Origin: Bacteroidia bacterium
GTDB taxonomy: Bacteria; Bacteroidota; Bacteroidia; Chitinophagales; Saprospiraceae
Direction: 5' to 3'
NCBI GenBank assembly: GCA_030432855.1
Contig: JAUILM010000022.1
Coordinates: 1 to 18,273 of the forward strand
DNA: 18,273 bases
Shown one piece after another: positions 15,950-18,273 of this stretch; position 1 is the first letter of the stretch, and every line of letters begins with the position of its first letter. Under the pieces are notes generated by a model that searched no databases, was not told where the DNA came from, and was given only the letters and a program-made list of their open reading frames with translations. The position numbers were made by a program, and so were the translations under genes.

Positions 15950-16007
15950 GACTGCCTGCTGGAAACTGCCAACTGGAAAACTGCCAACTGGAAAACTGCC
16001 AACTGGA
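15935..16007. repeat. 15-bp minisatellite after copy A
   Basis: Five adjoining units of 13-15 bases. The first two are of the type ACTGCCTGCTGGA. The last three are identical 15-mers AAACTGCCAACTGGA at 15963-15977, 15978-15992 and 15993-16007. Confidence 0.88.
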
Positions 16008-16020
16008 AAGACTGACTTTT

Positions 16021-16123
16021 TTACCACTAGAGCCACAAATAGAGCTTACGTGTTTCGTGTTGGAGAGCACTAAGAAATTATTTTGTATTATTTTTCTCAT
16101 TAAACACAGGACTGCCTACTAGA
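16021..16123. repeat. Dispersed intergenic repeat, copy B (about 100 bp)
   Basis: Second copy of the element at 15848-15949, offset 173-174 bases. It differs from copy A mainly in the first third (GAGCCACAAATA in place of GGCCCTTTAGAG) and leads into its own minisatellite. Confidence 0.8.
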
Positions 16124-16183
16124 GGACTGCCTACTAGAGGACTGCCTACTAGAGGACTGCCTACTAGAGGACTGCTCGTTCGA
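16109..16183. repeat. 15-bp minisatellite after copy B
   Basis: Four identical 15-mers GGACTGCCTACTAGA at 16109, 16124, 16139 and 16154, then a variant GGACTGCTCGTTCGA at 16169-16183. The unit is related to the one after copy A (shared ACTGCC-CT core) but has diverged and been homogenised separately. Confidence 0.88.
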
Positions 16184-16202
16184 GGGCACTGAGAAACTTA
16201 CT
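16172..16202. repeat. Remnant of a third copy of the dispersed repeat
   Basis: TCGTTCGAGGGCACTGAGAA resembles the TGTTCGAGAGCACTAAGAA block of copy A and the matching block of copy B, but nothing else of the element follows. It directly follows the second minisatellite. Confidence 0.5.
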
Positions 16203-16248
16203 AAGATGGCTCTGATTACTTGGCGTGCAATAGTAAGCAGGTCAGAGT

Positions 16249-16298
16249 CCCCTTCGAAGGGGAAGGTTTGGTCAGAATCTCTGATTCGGCTACCAAAC
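16249..16298. repeat. Two adjacent hairpin-forming inverted repeats
   Basis: CCCCTTCGAAGGGG (16249-16262) is a perfect 14-base palindrome. Four bases on, GTTTGGT (16266-16272) pairs with ACCAAAC (16292-16298), enclosing an inner GAATC-TCT-GATTC hairpin (16275-16287). CCCCTTCGAAGGGG elements are frequent intergenic repeats in Bacteroidota. No gene is visible between 15761 and 16404; this block and the repeats listed before it fill most of that stretch. Confidence 0.6.
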
Positions 16299-16350
16299 TA
16301 GGGGATGATCCACTGTCAAAAGAAGACGCAGGCAAAGTAAATTAATACTG

Positions 16351-16384
16351 AAAAAAAAGTGATAGCTCTTGCGAACTACCACTT
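16351..16384 (-). terminator. Rho-independent terminator of the molybdenum hydroxylase gene
   Basis: On the minus strand the stem AAGTGGTAG pairs with CTATCACTT (16384-16376 with 16365-16357, including one G-U) around a loop of ten bases. It is followed by a run of U residues from the eight A of 16351-16358, which overlaps the stem base. It lies about 20 bases after the stop codon. Confidence 0.85.
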
Positions 16385-16404
16385 AATTGATATTTTATTG
16401 CATC

Positions 16405-18273
16405 CTAACCCAGTAGGCTACTTCGCGCCTCAAAAGGTTGGTGATACTGTCTTTCTCCCGTTGCTTTATACAACGCATTGGCAAGTGCTCCCACGGCAGG
16501 TGGAAGGCCGGGCTCACCCAGACCGGTGGGTGAAATTTCATTTTCCACGAAGAAGACTTCGATTTCGTCAGGGGCCTGACTGTGTCGAATTAGTTGGAAT
16601 GAATTAAAATTACTATGAGTAGGAGCACCATCTTCAAACTGCTGCTCACTATACATGGCATGACCTATGCCATCGACCACACCACCTTCTATGATATTCT
16701 TAGCCCCTTCCTCATTAATTACAATACCGCAGTCCACTGCGCACCATACTTTCTTGACCTTAGGTTGGTTATTTTCCATGACGATATCCATAATTTCAGC
16801 CACATACGAATTGTGACAGAAATAGGCGGCCACACCGCGATGTACACCTGGTGTTTCTGTACCCCAATTGGATTTTTCACGAATTAATTTGAGTACGCCG
16901 GCATATCGATCGGCATCGTATTCATACTCATCACCTACACGATTATTCTTAGCGCGTTCAAATAATTCTAATCGTAGTTCGATGGGATCCTTTCCGGCGG
17001 CTTCAGCAACTTCATCCAGGAAAGACTGTTCGGCTCCTGCCGTAAAGTGCGACCGTGGTGCTCGCCAGGCTCCAAAAGAAATATTGGAAGGTGACACACG
17101 TTTCACCGCGCGGTAATTTTCGATTGCTCCCGCTGGGAAACGATTGGGAAATACCGGACCCTCCCGGAAACCGACACCCTTGACTGAAAAGGCGATCAGG
17201 TTATTATTTTCATCCAGTCCGGCCTTATAGGTGGATCGGTAGCAGGGACGATAGATACCACAGGTCATATCATCTTCACGTGTGTATATGAGTTTTACGG
17301 GCACTCCTGCTTTGTGTGAAATAGCCGCAGCCTCCAGACCATAATGCGTATAGAGCCTTCTACCAAATCCTCCTCCCATACGGGTCATTGCTACAGAAAC
17401 ATTTTCCAAAGGAACGCCCAGCATCTTTGAGGTGGATTCTTTCAGATTATTGGGAGTTTGTGTGGGACCCACCAGCTCGACACTGTTCTCCTTTACATCT
17501 GCAAAGAAGTTCATGGGCTCCATCGTATTGTGGGGTATGATCGGTGCACTGTAGGTACGTTCAATCACTTTGGCCGCACTTGCGAATGCTGCATCCGGAT
17601 CTCCGTCTACTCGTTCCTGCTGCAATTCTCCACGGTCAATATCTCGCTCCAGGCTGGCCTGGTGTCCGGAAGAGCTTTCCAGTGGGCTTTCAGTTTCCCA
17701 GTTAGGCTTGAGGGCTTTTTTAGCTTGCATAAGCTGCCAGGTAGAATCACCGACAATGGCTATCAATTGATTGAATGCATTGGTGTCAAATCGACCTTCA
17801 TCATCGTACTTTGTATCAATCACAAAGGCATCCGTGACACCGTCCATAGCCTTGATCTCGTCTACATTGAAGTCCTTCACCTTCATGCCGAAAGCAGGTG
17901 GGTGCTCGATCATAGCAAGCTTCATACCTTCCCGCTTGAAGTCCAGGCCAAATAATGGTTTACCGGTGACCAGTTTGGGTCCTTCCACATTCTTCTGAGC
18001 AGTGCCTATCAGCTTAAAGTCCTTAGGTTCTTTTAGCGCCACCTCTTCAGGGACCTCGATGCCCACTGCTTTCCCCGCGATTTCTCCGTAGCCAATGCTG
18101 CGGGTACCATTCGTTTCGCTTATGACACCATCTTTTGCGTCCAGAGAAGAGACATCTACACCCCATTCCTGAGCCGCAGCTTCCAACAACATTCGTCGAC
18201 CGGTCGCACCCGCCATACGGAGTGCCTCCCATCCCAGCATGATGGATAAACTACCACCAGCAAACTGCGGATT
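16405..18273 (-). CDS. Molybdopterin-binding subunit of an isoquinoline 1-oxidoreductase/xanthine dehydrogenase-family enzyme (partial)
   Basis: Large catalytic subunit of a molybdenum hydroxylase of the IorB type; 622 residues are visible and the frame is open to the window edge (NPQFAGGSLSI before the first visible Met), so roughly 100 N-terminal residues, probably with a twin-arginine signal, lie outside. Family motifs in order are LRMAGATGRRMLLEAAA, the APIIPHNTMEP cofactor-contact region, MGGGFGRRLYTHYGLEAA, FGAWRAPRSHFTAGAEQSFLDE, the YFCHNSYVAEIMDI strand, and GLGEPGLPPAVGALANAL, where the Glu of GLGE is the expected catalytic base. The end (YHQPFEARSSLLG) is plausible for the family. 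Such enzymes take electrons from aldehydes or N-heterocycles and usually pair with a small [2Fe-2S] subunit (IorA); no such gene is inside the window, though it may lie upstream. The true substrate cannot be assigned. Confidence 0.92.
   Translation of the reverse strand, partial: NPQFAGGSLSIMLGWEALRMAGATGRRMLLEAAAQEWGVDVSSLDAKDGVISETNGTRSIGYGEIAGKAVGIEVPEEVALKEPKDFKLIGTAQKNVEGPKLVTGKPLFGLDFKREGMKLAMIEHPPAFGMKVKDFNVDEIKAMDGVTDAFVIDTKYDDEGRFDTNAFNQLIAIVGDSTWQLMQAKKALKPNWETESPLESSSGHQASLERDIDRGELQQERVDGDPDAAFASAAKVIERTYSAPIIPHNTMEPMNFFADVKENSVELVGPTQTPNNLKESTSKMLGVPLENVSVAMTRMGGGFGRRLYTHYGLEAAAISHKAGVPVKLIYTREDDMTCGIYRPCYRSTYKAGLDENNNLIAFSVKGVGFREGPVFPNRFPAGAIENYRAVKRVSPSNISFGAWRAPRSHFTAGAEQSFLDEVAEAAGKDPIELRLELFERAKNNRVGDEYEYDADRYAGVLKLIREKSNWGTETPGVHRGVAAYFCHNSYVAEIMDIVMENNQPKVKKVWCAVDCGIVINEEGAKNIIEGGVVDGIGHAMYSEQQFEDGAPTHSNFNSFQLIRHSQAPDEIEVFFVENEISPTGLGEPGLPPAVGALANALYKATGERQYHQPFEARSSLLG

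Noticed and set aside
15904..16122. Open frames on both strands across the repeats (peptides with CQLE or SSWQF repeats)
   Set aside because: They exist only because the 15-bp unit is a multiple of three. The frames have no signal, homology or start context and are not kept between copies.
15935..16183. Regular short repeats that could suggest a CRISPR array
   Set aside because: The 15-mers are directly contiguous with no unique spacers, and no cas gene is present; they are minisatellites.
17458..17955. 165-codon plus-strand frame inside the molybdenum hydroxylase gene
   Set aside because: It is antisense to conserved motifs of the enzyme, which accounts for the lack of stops.

Overview
The window comes from a member of the Bacteroidota, most likely the class Cytophagia (order Cytophagales). 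The evidence is a SusC-like TonB-dependent receptor with an N-terminal carboxypeptidase-regulatory domain, a lipoprotein with a Bacteroidota-type surface-export signal, ABC permeases carrying an N-terminal permease-prefix domain under PadR control, a head-GIN-domain (DUF2807) protein, a -33/-7 promoter of the TTTG / TAnnTTTG type, and few Shine-Dalgarno sequences. No rRNA, tRNA, CRISPR array, transposase or phage gene was seen.

Left part (54-7404, minus strand): a compact five-gene operon read right to left. It encodes a TonB-dependent outer-membrane receptor, a probably surface-exposed lipoprotein (DUF4374-like), an ABC ATPase, and two DUF3526-type ABC-2 permeases. Adjacent genes are separated by 13, 0, 1 and -8 bases, so they are almost certainly co-transcribed. 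Upstream lies a clear Bacteroidota-type promoter. Both of its elements are overlapped by 7-1-7 inverted repeats of the geometry used by Fur/Zur/PerR-family repressors. This is the most interesting part of the window: a candidate metal-responsive transport system of unknown substrate.

Middle (7655-8662, plus strand): a single-gene unit for an OmpA-family lipoprotein that anchors to peptidoglycan, ended by a good intrinsic terminator. A non-coding convergent gap follows.

Right of centre (8837-14801, minus strand): a second run of genes in the order PadR repressor, orphan FtsX/MacB-type permease, small secreted NTF2-like protein, TPR sensor histidine kinase. The first three are packed within 22 bases of each other and the kinase follows after 97 bases. 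Two near-identical 20-bp direct repeats sit in front of padR. They are probable PadR operators and may also influence the divergent GIN-domain gene (14918-15760, plus strand), whose protein is a beta-solenoid with eight GGSD turns.

Far right (15755-16384): about 640 bases without a gene, made of layered repeats: a 28-bp tandem pair that includes the stop codon of the GIN gene, two diverged ~100-bp direct repeats each ending in its own 15-bp minisatellite, a remnant of a third copy, and two hairpins. Then comes the terminator of the last gene (16405 to the window edge, minus strand), the molybdopterin-binding large subunit of an isoquinoline 1-oxidoreductase/xanthine dehydrogenase-type enzyme, which lacks its N-terminus here.
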